Part shown: in pieces, positions 29,270 through 38,578 of the stretch | Numbering within the stretch: position 1 is the first letter of the stretch | How the letters are laid out: each line of letters begins with the position of its first letter | Source: Fluoribacter gormanii | GTDB lineage: Bacteria > Pseudomonadota > Gammaproteobacteria > Legionellales > Legionellaceae | Length of the DNA: 64,000 nucleotides | Reading direction: 5' to 3' | Assembly: GCF_900156395.1 (NCBI RefSeq) | Contig: NZ_FTNL01000003.1 | Span: 62,001-126,000, forward strand | Translations under genes and position numbers: made by a program | The notes under the pieces: generated by a model | Database searches by the model: none | What the model was told of the DNA's origin: nothing | What the model saw: only the letters and a program-made list of their open reading frames with translations

Positions 29270-29307
29270 AAATACTCCCATATTATTCTCTTGACCATCA
29301 TCCAAAA

Positions 29308-29355
29308 ACACATTATCTTGTTATTAGTAGCCACACAAGACCCTATATGTTGGGT
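29308..29355 (+). promoter_or_regulatory. Pair of NrdR boxes upstream of nrdAB
   Basis: Two 16-bp sites resembling the NrdR box (ACACwAtATaTwGTGT): 29308-29323 (ACACATTATCTTGTTA) and 29340-29355 (ACCCTATATGTTGGGT). Their starts are 32 bp apart, about three helical turns, which is the classic spacing for cooperative NrdR binding. The second box ends seven bp before the -10 hexamer, where repressor binding would block RNA polymerase. Confidence 0.75.
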
Positions 29356-29362
29356 TTTCTGC

Positions 29363-29368
29363 TATAAT
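29363..29368 (+). promoter_or_regulatory. -10 hexamer of the nrdAB promoter
   Basis: Perfect TATAAT preceded by TGC (a near-extended -10). No good -35 is visible at 17 bp, where the second NrdR box lies. The mRNA leader would be about 57 nt. Confidence 0.6.
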
Positions 29369-29431
29369 CTAATCAATAGTGAATAAATTTAACTCGACTG
29401 TTCATAACAATAAAAACTGCGTGGAGGAAAA

Positions 29432-32257
29432 ATGTCCGCAATTCTTGATCCGGTAAATGATGTACCGCAAACCAGTCAACTGGAATTGACCGTTAATGCC
29501 CCTGGTTTATTAAAAACCATTAAGCGCAATGGTAAAGTAGTAAATTATGATGATACTAAAATTAAAGTCGCAATTACTAAAGCATTCATTGCTGATGAAG
29601 GCGGCACAGCCTCCACCTCAGATCGTATTCATCAACAGATTGAAGAACTTACCCGCCAAATAACCCAAGTATTCAAACGCCGGTTACCCAGTGGCGGTGC
29701 AGTTCATATTGAAGATATTCAAGACCAAGTCGAATTAGCGCTGATGCGCAGTGGCCACTACAAAGTTGCTCGCGCTTACGTATTGTATCGAGAAGAACAT
29801 CGCAAAGCGCGTGAAAATGAATTAAAACAACAGGCTATTGATAGCAAAGTATTATTAATTACTATGCCCGATGGTGAATTAAAACCATTAGACACAGAAC
29901 GAATGAATACAATTGTTGCCGAAGCATGCCGTGATTTAGAACATGTTCAAGCAGAACCTGTTATTAAAGATGCGATGCGCAATCTGTACAATCAAGCAAA
30001 ATTTGAAGACGTACACAAAGCGCTGATCATGGCGGCACGCACATTGGTCGAAAAGGAGCCAAACTACACTTATGTTAGCGCTCGCTTGTTATTAGACAGT
30101 TTGCGTATGGAAGCCTTGGGTAAATTGGAAATTCAATCAGACGCTACTTTTGATGAAATGAGCAAACTTTATCCTGCTTACTTCAAAGAATATATCGCTC
30201 ATGGCATCAACCAAGGAATTTTAGATGTAAAAATGGCCGACTTTGACTTGGAAAAACTCGGCAAGGCGCTATTACCTGAGCGTGATATGAAGTTTAGTTA
30301 TTTAAGCTTGCAGACCCTATACGATCGTTATTTCATTCATGATCACGGGATACGTTATGAACTTCCTCAAGCATTCTTCATGCGTGTTGCGATGGGGCTG
30401 GCGTTACGTGAACAAGATAAAAATGAAAAAGCCATTGAGTTTTATCAATTACTGTCTTCATTTGATTACATGTCATCTACACCTACCCTGTTTAATTCAG
30501 GTACCATGAGACCTCAATTATCCAGTTGCTATTTGACCACTGTTCCCGATCATTTGGATGGAATTTACAGTGCAATCAAAGATAATGCCTTGCTTTCAAA
30601 ATATGCTGGAGGTTTGGGTAATGACTGGACCCCAGTACGAGCGATGGGTTCACATATCAAAGGCACCAATGGAAAATCTCAAGGTGTAGTACCCTTCTTA
30701 AATGTTGCTGATGCTACCGCAGTCGCAGTAAACCAGGGCGGTAAACGCAAAGGGGCTGTTTGTGCTTATCTGGAATGTTGGCATAAAGACGTAGAAGAAT
30801 TCCTCGAATTAAGAAAAAATACTGGAGACGATCGACGTCGTACACACGATATGAATACTGCATTATGGATACCCGATTTATTTATGATGCGTGTACGTGA
30901 AAATGGGGATTGGACTTTATTCTCACCTGATGAAGTACCTAATTTGCATGATCAGTATGGTAAAGCTTTTGAAACACTCTATTGCGATTATGAAGAAAAA
31001 GCGCGCCAAGGTCTCATCAAAAACACAAAAACACTATCCGCAGTCAAACTGTGGCGTAAGATGTTGTCCATGCTGTTTGAAACCGGCCACCCATGGATGA
31101 CCTTTAAAGATCCTTGTAACTTACGCTCGCCACAGCAACATGCTGGTGTAGTGCATAGTTCTAACCTGTGTACTGAAATTACACTCAACACTTCAGAAGA
31201 AGAAATTGCCGTATGTAATCTGGGTAGTATTAATCTTCCCGCACACATCAACAATGGCAAACTGGATGCAGAAAAATTAAAACGTACCATTACAACTGCA
31301 ATCCGTATGCTGGATAACGTGATTGATATTAACTATTATTCCGTACCTCAAGCACGTAACTCGAACTTGAAGCACAGACCTATTGGTTTAGGCCTAATGG
31401 GCTTCCAAGATGCACTATATGAATTGAAAATTGATTATGCATCTCAAGAAGCGGTGGAGTTTGCTGATTCATCTATGGAGTTAATCAGCTACTATGCAAT
31501 TGAAGCATCTTGTGATTTGGCTAAAGAACGAGGTAGTTATTCGAGCTACGAAGGTTCTTTATGGAGTAAAGGTATATTGCCAATTGATTCAATTAATCTA
31601 TTGCAACAAGCTCGCAATAAATACTTGGAGCAAGATCGTTCACAACGTCTGGACTGGGAAAACTTACGCATTAAAGTTCGTACTCAAGGAATGCGCAACT
31701 CCAATGTGATGGCGATCGCACCTACAGCAACTATTTCAAATATTTGTGGTGTATCACAATCCATCGAGCCTACATACCAGAACTTATATGTAAAATCCAA
31801 TTTGTCAGGTGAGTTCACTGTAGTTAATCCTTATTTGATTGCTGATTTGAAAGCATTGAATCTTTGGGATGAAGTGATGGTCAATGATTTGAAATATTTT
31901 AATGGTAGCGTCCAACCAATCAGCCGTATTCCTGCTGAATTGAAAAAGCGTTATGCGACTTCCTTTGAAATTGACCCGATTTGGTTAGTTGATGCGGCTT
32001 CTCGTCGGCAAAAATGGATCGATCAAGCACAATCACTGAATATCTACATGGCTCAGCCATCGGGTAAAAAATTGGATCAGCTCTATATGCATGCATGGAC
32101 ACGTGGATTAAAAACCACATATTACTTACGCAGTTTAGGCGCATCCAATGCTGAAAAATCTACTGTAACTGATGGTGCACTCAATGCGGTTAAAATAATA
32201 ACTGAGGAACCTAAAGTATGTTCCATACTCGATCCAGACTGTGAAGCGTGCCAATAA
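29432..32257 (+). CDS. nrdA: Class Ia ribonucleotide reductase, alpha subunit
   Basis: Reduces ribonucleoside diphosphates to deoxy forms. At 941 residues it is far longer than the E. coli protein (761). The excess is N-terminal and contains two ATP-cone regions: one at about residues 30-135 (KRNGKVVNYDDTKIKVAITKAF) and a second at about 145-235 (MPDGELKPLDTERMNTIVAEACRDL). The catalytic core follows, with FNSGTMRPQLSSCYL, NLCTEI (active-site Asn, Cys, Glu) and VCNLGSINL. The C-terminal CEACQ holds the redox Cys pair. AGGAGG-like GGAGGAAAA precedes the ATG. nrdB follows after 14 bp. Confidence 0.97.
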   Translation: MSAILDPVNDVPQTSQLELTVNAPGLLKTIKRNGKVVNYDDTKIKVAITKAFIADEGGTASTSDRIHQQIEELTRQITQVFKRRLPSGGAVHIEDIQDQVELALMRSGHYKVARAYVLYREEHRKARENELKQQAIDSKVLLITMPDGELKPLDTERMNTIVAEACRDLEHVQAEPVIKDAMRNLYNQAKFEDVHKALIMAARTLVEKEPNYTYVSARLLLDSLRMEALGKLEIQSDATFDEMSKLYPAYFKEYIAHGINQGILDVKMADFDLEKLGKALLPERDMKFSYLSLQTLYDRYFIHDHGIRYELPQAFFMRVAMGLALREQDKNEKAIEFYQLLSSFDYMSSTPTLFNSGTMRPQLSSCYLTTVPDHLDGIYSAIKDNALLSKYAGGLGNDWTPVRAMGSHIKGTNGKSQGVVPFLNVADATAVAVNQGGKRKGAVCAYLECWHKDVEEFLELRKNTGDDRRRTHDMNTALWIPDLFMMRVRENGDWTLFSPDEVPNLHDQYGKAFETLYCDYEEKARQGLIKNTKTLSAVKLWRKMLSMLFETGHPWMTFKDPCNLRSPQQHAGVVHSSNLCTEITLNTSEEEIAVCNLGSINLPAHINNGKLDAEKLKRTITTAIRMLDNVIDINYYSVPQARNSNLKHRPIGLGLMGFQDALYELKIDYASQEAVEFADSSMELISYYAIEASCDLAKERGSYSSYEGSLWSKGILPIDSINLLQQARNKYLEQDRSQRLDWENLRIKVRTQGMRNSNVMAIAPTATISNICGVSQSIEPTYQNLYVKSNLSGEFTVVNPYLIADLKALNLWDEVMVNDLKYFNGSVQPISRIPAELKKRYATSFEIDPIWLVDAASRRQKWIDQAQSLNIYMAQPSGKKLDQLYMHAWTRGLKTTYYLRSLGASNAEKSTVTDGALNAVKIITEEPKVCSILDPDCEACQ

Positions 32258-32271
32258 TCAGGAGAATTTAA

Positions 32272-33372
32272 ATGTCAGAAAACATAATACAACACCAAGA
32301 TACAATTCATACTGGTGCAACTGGATACGAACCACTCGAAATGGGGGCCGCGCGCATTCATGTTGATGATAAACGCATCATTAACTGCCGTGCGGACTTA
32401 AATCAGCTCGTTCCGTTTAAATATAAATGGGCCTGGGACAAGTATTTAACTGCTTGTGCTAACCATTGGATGCCTAATGAAATCAATATGAGCGCTGACG
32501 TAGCGCTCTGGAAAGATCCTAACGGCCTTACAGAAGCAGAACGTTTGATAATCAAGCGTAACTTAGGTTTTTTCTCAACAGCAGACTCGTTAGTTGCCAA
32601 TAATCTGGTGCTCGCTGTTTACAGACATATTACGAATCCTGAATGCAGGCAATACTTGTTACGCCAGGCCTTCGAAGAAGCACTGCACACTCATGCGTAT
32701 CAATACGTTATTGAAAGCTTAGGCCTTGATGAAGCGGAAGTGTTTAATATGTACCGCGAAATTCCATCTGTAGCGACTAAAGCAGCTTGGGCACTACCCT
32801 TTACTCAAAGCTTGGGTGATGAAACATTCCACACTGGTACTGTAGAAAACGATCAACGTTTGTTACGCGACTTAATTGCCTTCTATGTAATCTTTGAAGG
32901 AATCTTTTTCTATGTTGGTTTTACACAAATTCTATCCATGGGTCGTCGTAATAAAATGGTTGGAACTTCAGAGCAATTCCAATACATTCTACGTGATGAG
33001 TCCATGCACATGAATTTTGGTATTGATGTCATCAACCAAATTAAGATTGAAAACCCACATTTGTGGACACCTGAATTTAAAGAAGAAATGATTCAACTAA
33101 TCCGCCAAGGTGTCGCATTGGAATATCAATATGCTAAGGACACTATGCCTCAAGGCATCTTGGGAATGAACGCCGAAATGTTTGAAGAGTACTTACACTT
33201 CATTGCGAACCGTCGTCTAAACCAAATTGGCTTGCCAGAGCAATATCCTGGAGCTACAAATCCATTCCCTTGGATGAGTGAAATGATGGACTTGAAAAAA
33301 GAGAAGAATTTCTTCGAAACTCGTGTTATTGAATATCAAGCGGGCGGCACACTAAGCTGGGATGATGAATAG
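32272..33372 (+). CDS. nrdB: Class Ia ribonucleotide reductase, beta (radical) subunit
   Basis: Carries the di-iron tyrosyl-radical cofactor that starts catalysis in NrdA. The 366 residues contain the metal-ligand helices with [16 protein letters not shown] and [13 protein letters not shown] and the radical-helix region between them. The C-terminal tail binds NrdA. It is cotranscribed with nrdA; AGGAGA lies before the ATG. Confidence 0.97.
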   Translation: MSENIIQHQDTIHTGATGYEPLEMGAARIHVDDKRIINCRADLNQLVPFKYKWAWDKYLTACANHWMPNEINMSADVALWKDPNGLTEAERLIIKRNLGFFSTADSLVANNLVLAVYRHITNPECRQYLLRQAFEEALHTHAYQYVIESLGLDEAEVFNMYREIPSVATKAAWALPFTQSLGDETFHTGTVENDQRLLRDLIAFYVIFEGIFFYVGFTQILSMGRRNKMVGTSEQFQYILRDESMHMNFGIDVINQIKIENPHLWTPEFKEEMIQLIRQGVALEYQYAKDTMPQGILGMNAEMFEEYLHFIANRRLNQIGLPEQYPGATNPFPWMSEMMDLKKEKNFFETRVIEYQAGGTLSWDDE

Positions 33373-33429
33373 AGTTAATTCTCAATTCAAAATCAAGCTC
33401 CATTTAGTTTAGTAATCTCATAAATCTGT

Positions 33430-33449
33430 GTAAGGGGTAAAACCCTTAC
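33430..33449. repeat. Seven-bp hairpin after nrdB, within a 307-bp gap
   Basis: GTAAGGG at 33430-33436 pairs with CCCTTAC at 33443-33449, 57 bp after the nrdB stop codon. No T-run follows, so its role as a terminator is uncertain. The rest of the 33373-33679 gap is AT-rich and shows nothing else I can name. Confidence 0.45.
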
Positions 33450-33679
33450 CAGGCGATAAACCATATGAATTCCATCTAGCTAACTTTTCCTTTTAAATTT
33501 CTTCCTCAATTAATAACTGAACAAATCACTTATTCTTTTCAATAAAAAAAATAAAGATGACATTTTTCTTCTCTAGAGTAGAATCTTAAATCAGTCGGAA
33601 ATTCAATTTCGACAATTACTCAAAAAATACATTTCAATTCAAATTTATTTTAATTTGGTACAACACATGAGGTGAATAA

Positions 33680-34192
33680 ATGACTAAAAAGAATAACCAA
33701 CAGGAAGATGATACCAATTATAGCTTTTTACTCAAATGCATGGCGGCGCTCTCTGCAGCTGCAATAGCCACAGCAGGAATTATTGCTGCAGTATCATTAA
33801 AATCAGCAGCAGTAGCAACAACTGCAATCGCAGCGAAAACATTACTCGCATCAGCTTTTATTTTTGCACCAGTATTACCCATTGCTCTTTTTGCAATTGG
33901 ACTTATGCTCGTGGTTCCTTTTTTATTTGGTTGTAACAATAATACTTATACTACAGTAAGAACGACTACTCCTGGATACAATGGAATTTATAGTTTTTAC
34001 CCTCCTTCTTCTGTTTATAACGGCTTTTCTTATTCTGATAACGGTACCAGCACGGTATATGCAAGTAGCAATCACTCACATGGGCATACCACTAGCGGAA
34101 CAGTTCATGGGCATAGTGACAGCCATATGCACGGACATAGTGGCAGTCATGTCCACGGACATGGTGATAGTCACGTACATAAACATTTTTAA
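33680..34192 (+). CDS. Small membrane protein with a HGH/SHxHGH-repeat C-terminus; function unknown
   Basis: Not recognised. A short polar N-terminus (1-15) is followed by an Ala/Val-rich hydrophobic region (about 17-85) that can make two or three membrane helices, then a Thr/Tyr/Ser-rich stretch and a His-rich tail (133-170) built from degenerate repeats of the form HGHSxSHxHGH. Eighteen or so His in under 40 residues suggest binding of Ni, Zn or Co, or a metal store. GAGGTGAAT precedes the ATG. It is flanked by long gaps on both sides and appears to be a single-gene unit. Confidence 0.8.
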   Translation: MTKKNNQQEDDTNYSFLLKCMAALSAAAIATAGIIAAVSLKSAAVATTAIAAKTLLASAFIFAPVLPIALFAIGLMLVVPFLFGCNNNTYTTVRTTTPGYNGIYSFYPPSSVYNGFSYSDNGTSTVYASSNHSHGHTTSGTVHGHSDSHMHGHSGSHVHGHGDSHVHKHF

Positions 34193-34363
34193 TCAGTCTT
34201 TCCCTCATTTTTGGGGGAAGATTAAAAAAATTAACCCAATCAATTTTTTTATTTATTTTATATGAAACCTCAATCACAAGTTTTACACTCAATTTGAAAC
34301 GTAATTAATTAGATATATTTATGCATAAAAATGTATCTTAGATGGATCAATAAGTAAGTAGAG

Positions 34364-34513
34364 ATGCAAAATGAAATAATACAAACAGCATTTTATTATA
34401 CTTATCCTGGATATCGATGCTTAAAAGAAAAAATAGAGGTTGTTAGCATCAATGCAATTATTTTACCTGCTGGGATTCCAAGTGGAAGTGATAGATATTG
34501 TGATGCAGAGTAA
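34364..34513 (+). CDS. Possible 49-residue ORF in an otherwise empty 428-bp gap
   Basis: ATG at 34364 to TAA at 34513 encodes a 49-residue peptide (starting MQNEIIQTAF, ending GSDRYCDAE). There is only a weak GTAGAG upstream and I recognise no family. It could be a remnant of a longer gene. Apart from the repeat at 34540, the rest of 34193-34620 shows nothing I can name. Confidence 0.3.
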   Translation: MQNEIIQTAFYYTYPGYRCLKEKIEVVSINAIILPAGIPSGSDRYCDAE

Positions 34514-34539
34514 ACGCAAAATCACGCTTACTCATATCG

Positions 34540-34606
34540 TAGCCTGGGCTCAATGAAATGGTCCCGCGAATTTCCCAGAGTTCCGCTTCGCTGCACACAG
34601 GCTATA
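34540..34606. repeat. Dispersed palindromic repeat, TAGCCTGGG...CAGGCTA type
   Basis: Starts TAGCCTGGGCT and ends CACAGGCTA, with TTCCGCTTCGCTG inside the second arm. It shares its ends and core words with the elements at 18310 and 56854 but is diverged. Confidence 0.55.
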
Positions 34607-34620
34607 AGTTACTCAGAATC

Positions 34621-35412
34621 TCAATTTGCTTTAGTCAATGATAATAGTTTTTGTTTCGCCATTTCTTTTGCACGTTTTCCCGTTGAATAATCAGGCGTAG
34701 CATCACCTTCAATATATTGAGCAAACAAAATAGTACGTGAATCCTTCTCTATCCAACCAACAAACCATCCAAGCTGCCTGTCCACATTACGTGAGCCATC
34801 TTTCTTGAACGGATTCCCTGATCCCGTTTTACCATACAGCTTCCAGCCGCCTGGCAAATTCTCAATAAATAGAAGATCACGAGTCATTTGCATCGAAAAT
34901 CGAGTCACAGGCAGCTTGTTTTGAGTTAAGGCCTCTAAAAATTCAACTTGTTCCTGAGGTGAAATTTGCAATGAACTTGAAAGCCAAGCGCGAACCAAGC
35001 CATTATTCATACCCTTATCGCCAGAAACATCCTGATTTCCATAATTAAGAACTTGCATGTAATGCTTAAATTGCTCCATTCCTAATTTTTGCGTAATAAG
35101 CTGACTGTACCAAACGCAACTGTGTTGTATCCAAGTGGTTGGATTATGTGGTTGTTTCCAAACATCCAGCCAATCATTGTATCCTTGCTGGAAAGGCCAT
35201 TCAGGATGAGTTTTATCGATTAATATCCCCTTATCAAACCCCATTAAACTAATCGCAATTTTAAAAGTGGAGCAAGGCGAATGTCGCTCAGTACACCGCC
35301 CTTCTTGCTTTAGCGTGACGTTGTTCTCTTTTGCTATAAAACAGTTATTATTAGAAAAAGCCATTGAATTAACCGCAAGAAAAGCAATAAAAAAAACAAT
35401 ACATTTTTTCAT
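34621..35412 (-). CDS. OXA-type class D beta-lactamase
   Basis: Hydrolyses beta-lactams in the periplasm. A signal peptide covers about residues 1-19 (MKKCIVFFIAFLAVNSMAF). All class D motifs are present: active-site Ser48 in STFK, SCV (SxV), YGN in VLNYGNQDVSG, and KTG in LYGKTGSGNP; the WFVGW block is also conserved. Length of 263 residues is close to OXA-29 of Legionella gormanii as I remember it. The frame is open 20 codons further upstream, but that region encodes the end of the ABC gene. The ATG stands one base after the ABC transporter's stop codon (TAA-A-ATG), so the two are one transcript. Confidence 0.94.
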   Translation of the reverse strand: MKKCIVFFIAFLAVNSMAFSNNNCFIAKENNVTLKQEGRCTERHSPCSTFKIAISLMGFDKGILIDKTHPEWPFQQGYNDWLDVWKQPHNPTTWIQHSCVWYSQLITQKLGMEQFKHYMQVLNYGNQDVSGDKGMNNGLVRAWLSSSLQISPQEQVEFLEALTQNKLPVTRFSMQMTRDLLFIENLPGGWKLYGKTGSGNPFKKDGSRNVDRQLGWFVGWIEKDSRTILFAQYIEGDATPDYSTGKRAKEMAKQKLLSLTKAN

Positions 35413-35413
35413 T

Positions 35414-37198
35414 TTATAAAACCATCCCATTAACTTGACTATCCCAAAGCATTTTGAAGTAACTCTTTTCATTATTTATCAATTCGATAAATGTACCTTC
35501 CTCAATAATAATTCCCCCTTCCATCACTACGATTCGATCCATGTGACGAATAGTAGAAAGACGATGAGCGATCGCTATGACCGTAGCATTATTTTGCTCC
35601 AGCATGGCATCAATCGATTGTTGAATTTCTTGTTCTGAGAGCGTATCCAGACTTGAGGTCGCCTCATCAAGTACAACAATGGATGCATTTTTTAGAAATG
35701 CTCGTGCAATCGCAATGCGTTGCCGCTGGCCTCCTGAAAGTTTTACCCCTCGTTCACCAACCAAAGTATTATATTTCTCAGGTAGTGATTCAATAAAATC
35801 ATCAATATTAGCCATTTCAGCTGCTCGTTTAATCTCTGCGTGTGTTGCATTCTCTTTTGCATAACCAATATTTTCACCAATAGAACGGTGAAAAAGCATT
35901 ATATCTTGGGGTATAAGAGCAACTTGTTGGCGCAAAGAATCTGAAGTTATATCTGAAATCGGCTTATCATCAATTAAAATTTGTCCTGCAGTAGGACTGA
36001 AGTTTTTTAACAATAACGAAATTAATGTCGATTTACCTGCACCAGAGTGTCCGACCAAACCAATCTTCTCGCCGGGTTTGATGAGTAAATTAAGATTTTT
36101 AAATACACAAGAAGCCCCCTCGCGATATGCAAAGGAAAGTTGTCTAAACTCAATTTTTCCTTGATTTATCTGATATGGCTGTGCATGAGGAGCATCTACT
36201 TCATCATGGGGCATAGCCAAAATACCAAACGACGATTTTAAATCTCCTATTTCTTTTAAAAAGGTACAAAGACTACTCATGAGCGACCATAAATCGAAAG
36301 AAATGGTAATGGCAGTGAGCATAACAAATAGAAAATCTCCAGTAGAAATCTCGCCATGAATACGCAGATAAATCATAAATATAAAAACAGCAATCAGCAT
36401 GAACCAATACAATACGGATCCGACTATGTTGAATTTAAAATCATACTGATAAAGTTCAATTTGCCGTGGCACAAAATCAGCCGACATCAACTCATTAACA
36501 CGTCGATGCTCAGCTCGTCGTTTCGCGAAATAAAACAAAGAGAAAATATTAGTAATATTATCTGAGAAAGCACCTATAACCTGATGTTTGCTCTCAGCCA
36601 TATTATTAGAAAGCTGGTTCAGTTTAAGCGCCATAGGCAGCATAATTGCCATAACTAATACACACCAGGTCAGCATAAAACAAAATACACTAAAATTGAC
36701 TGCCAATAAAACAAAAACAGAAACGGCAACCACACAAAAATGTTTTCCAACGATATGATGGAGATTTGCAAAAACACTATCGTATCCATCTAAAAGACCT
36801 TTTAGCTTACTAATTACCGTGCCACTAGGCGTATTTTGAAAATAATTATAGGAATGATGTTGAACATAATCATAAGCGGATGACAATAACCTTTGCCGTG
36901 CAAAAGGCTCAGCTTTCCACTCCGCATAATCACTAATTCGCCAAACAACATCCAGTACAATTTGTGCAGTGATAAATAGTGTGATAGGAAACACCAGTTG
37001 ATGATATGAAGCAATCGTCTCGCTGGAAAACGCGTCCACCAGAAGCTTAAACGAATAGTTATTAGCAAAAATATAAACCGCAGTGAGCACAGGCGCCTGA
37101 AACATTAACACATACCACCAACGATAAGGCTTAATGACCTGCCACAAAAAATTCCAGGCTGAATGAAATGGATATTTTAAATCTGAAGTGTCCATCAT
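35414..37198 (-). CDS. ABC-type exporter, fused membrane and ATPase domains
   Basis: A half-transporter of 594 residues that would work as a dimer in the inner membrane. Six transmembrane helices (about 30-320) precede the ATPase domain with Walker A GHSGAGKST, Q-loop IPQD, signature LSGGQRQR, Walker B IVVLDEA and the switch His in IAHRLST. The substrate cannot be read from sequence; relatives include MsbA-like lipid and multidrug exporters. It precedes and is translationally coupled to the OXA beta-lactamase, which may hint at a shared role in antibiotic tolerance, though this is inference. It converges with nothing and starts 161 bp from tRNA-Arg. Confidence 0.92.
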   Translation of the reverse strand: MMDTSDLKYPFHSAWNFLWQVIKPYRWWYVLMFQAPVLTAVYIFANNYSFKLLVDAFSSETIASYHQLVFPITLFITAQIVLDVVWRISDYAEWKAEPFARQRLLSSAYDYVQHHSYNYFQNTPSGTVISKLKGLLDGYDSVFANLHHIVGKHFCVVAVSVFVLLAVNFSVFCFMLTWCVLVMAIMLPMALKLNQLSNNMAESKHQVIGAFSDNITNIFSLFYFAKRRAEHRRVNELMSADFVPRQIELYQYDFKFNIVGSVLYWFMLIAVFIFMIYLRIHGEISTGDFLFVMLTAITISFDLWSLMSSLCTFLKEIGDLKSSFGILAMPHDEVDAPHAQPYQINQGKIEFRQLSFAYREGASCVFKNLNLLIKPGEKIGLVGHSGAGKSTLISLLLKNFSPTAGQILIDDKPISDITSDSLRQQVALIPQDIMLFHRSIGENIGYAKENATHAEIKRAAEMANIDDFIESLPEKYNTLVGERGVKLSGGQRQRIAIARAFLKNASIVVLDEATSSLDTLSEQEIQQSIDAMLEQNNATVIAIAHRLSTIRHMDRIVVMEGGIIIEEGTFIELINNEKSYFKMLWDSQVNGMVL

Positions 37199-37359
37199 GC
37201 ATGCTCAAAATAAAAGGTTGATGATTATACCACATTGAGCCTACAAAATGCTCATAATTAACTCATTCTTAATGATTAAATTCAAAATGAAGAATTCTTT
37301 TGCCACAACGGAAGTTGAGATTTTTTAATGATAACGGTAGACTTACGACGTTAGTTAAA

Positions 37360-37436
37360 GTCCCGGTGGCACAGCTGGATAGCGCAGCCCCCTCCTAAGG
37401 GGCAGGTCGGAGGTTCAAATCCTCTCCGGGACGCCA
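37360..37436 (+). tRNA. tRNA-Arg (anticodon CCT)
   Basis: The acceptor arm GTCCCGG (37360-37366) pairs with CCGGGAC (37426-37432), followed by G and an encoded CCA. The anticodon loop is CTCCTAA with anticodon CCT, reading AGG codons, and the T arm is GGAGG-TTCAAAT-CCTCT. The gene is intact. Its last 46 bases are the attachment core of the element that follows. Confidence 0.98.
37391..37436 (+). repeat. attL core: 3' 46 bp of tRNA-Arg
   Basis: Identical base for base to 45792-45837. It covers the anticodon loop through the CCA end, so insertion keeps the tRNA functional. Confidence 0.95.
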
Positions 37437-37493
37437 TTAAAATCAATGGGTTACGCGCTTACAATTTTATTTTTTTGAATGATATGTTTTTCA

Positions 37494-37516
37494 GGGATAA
37501 CCAAGGGGTTAACCAA
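37494..37516 (+). promoter_or_regulatory. Left arm-type repeat pair (likely integrase or AlpA binding sites)
   Basis: Two 11-bp direct repeats, GGGATAACCAA at 37494 and GGGTTAACCAA at 37506, 12 bp apart. The same pair in the reverse order occurs at the other end of the element. Positions 58 bp inside attL suit integrase arm sites. Confidence 0.7.
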
Positions 37517-38011
37517 AACTTTTGCTACATATTTTTTTAATAAAAATTACTATTCTTTGTACCAAACTAAAGAGAGGACATTATTTTCTCAGTCAGAATG
37601 TGATTTATATGGAGTCTCTGCAAACAAACATTTTACAATCAACCTCGCTATAAAATATAGTTTCTGCTATGGTTCCACCAAATAAAGTAAGATAAAGCCA
37701 CTGCAACTGAGATATAATGCTTTTTTCAAATCCTAAATATACGAAATGATACAAAGCTATGTGCTGGAGCAACATAAATGTTGCAATCAGACCTGAAACT
37801 CAATGCCTCTAATATTTCCGAGCATTCAAATCATTTAGTTTTTCCTGATCAAAAAGAACACTAATACTTCGCTGTTGTTTTATTTATTAAGAGTTGTTTG
37901 TAAGTCTTGATTAAATTTTATTGCTAATAATGCTATTGTTGCTATTTTATTTATAATTTTTGCTCTCTCAATATAAAGGCGACTTTATTGGCCGCCCTGT
38001 TCATATTTATA
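37517..38011. other. Gene-free left end of the element
   Basis: About 500 bp with no supported gene. It contains a perfect seven-bp hairpin (GCAACAT/ATGTTGC, 37769-37784) and otherwise AT-rich sequence. Function unknown; it may hold the end of the transcript of the small exported protein. Confidence 0.5.
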
Positions 38012-38338
38012 TTAGTGGCAATCAGGAATACAATAAGATTTGCCCTGATAATAGAGATAATCACCATATTGATTAGATACATTCCAGCAACAATTGCTAT
38101 AGTTCATATTAGATTGAATTGCTTTCTTGTCCGATGATTGAGCCTTTAGTTTTTCCAGGCATGAATCAATATTTGGGGCAGTTTTATCGCAAAATGCTAA
38201 TAATTTATTGTATAGCTCTGGCTTAATTTCACTACTAGACATATTTTTAAATCTATTTGCATCTGCGTCTGAAATTAAGTTAAAGGCATGACAATTCATG
38301 GCCATTGCTAACATTGAAACTGCTATTACTTTTTTCAT
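38012..38338 (-). CDS. Small exported Cys-rich protein, cargo of the element
   Basis: A clear signal peptide (1-18, MKKVIAVSMLAMAMNCHA) leads to a mature protein of about 90 residues with six Cys (one each in LLAFCDK and IDSCLEK, a CC pair in SNCCWN, then SYCIPDC near the end). The spacing suggests disulfides and a periplasmic or secreted product. I recognise no family. GAGGTAG lies nine bases before the ATG, inside the 3' end of the degraded gene upstream, whose stop codon abuts the ATG (TAAATG). The gene is intact although its neighbours are decayed, which argues for selection on it. Confidence 0.75.
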   Translation of the reverse strand: MKKVIAVSMLAMAMNCHAFNLISDADANRFKNMSSSEIKPELYNKLLAFCDKTAPNIDSCLEKLKAQSSDKKAIQSNMNYSNCCWNVSNQYGDYLYYQGKSYCIPDCH

Positions 38339-38539
38339 TTATTCATCTACCTCTAAGTCAATTGTAAAATCTCCATCCATCTCACAAGTGATTAATCCTT
38401 TACCCACCCAAATATCTTCAAACTCTGCAGTCTCACATCATCAGTAAGTTCACCACTTACATCCTGCTCGCCGTTATTTGAATCAATTTCACCTACCCCT
38501 TTTTTTAAAAGTAGGGTCTGACAAAGTGTGTTCTTCCAT
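38339..38539 (-). pseudogene. Small acidic protein gene with two frameshifts
   Basis: Starting at ATG 38539 the frame reads MEEHTLSDPTFKK, shifts at an A7G4 run (near 38503), continues GVGEIDSNNGEQDVSGELTDD, then shifts again near a GTGAG (about 38433) and ends EFEDIWVGKGLITCEMDGDF TIDLEVDE at 38339. Restoring one base at each point gives a continuous protein of about 66 residues. Coding character on both sides of each shift supports a former gene rather than chance. Family unknown. Sequencing error in homopolymers is an alternative for the first shift. Confidence 0.5.
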
Positions 38540-38578
38540 AGCCTAGATTATAACTTTGGGATTTGTATGTGTAAGGTG

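Noticed and set aside
35413..35472. 20-codon extension of the OXA beta-lactamase
   Set aside because: It lies inside the ABC gene and would put charged residues before a good signal peptide.
37479..37685. 68-codon plus-strand ORF at the left end of the element
   Set aside because: It covers the arm-type repeats, has no ribosome binding site and its composition does not look coding.
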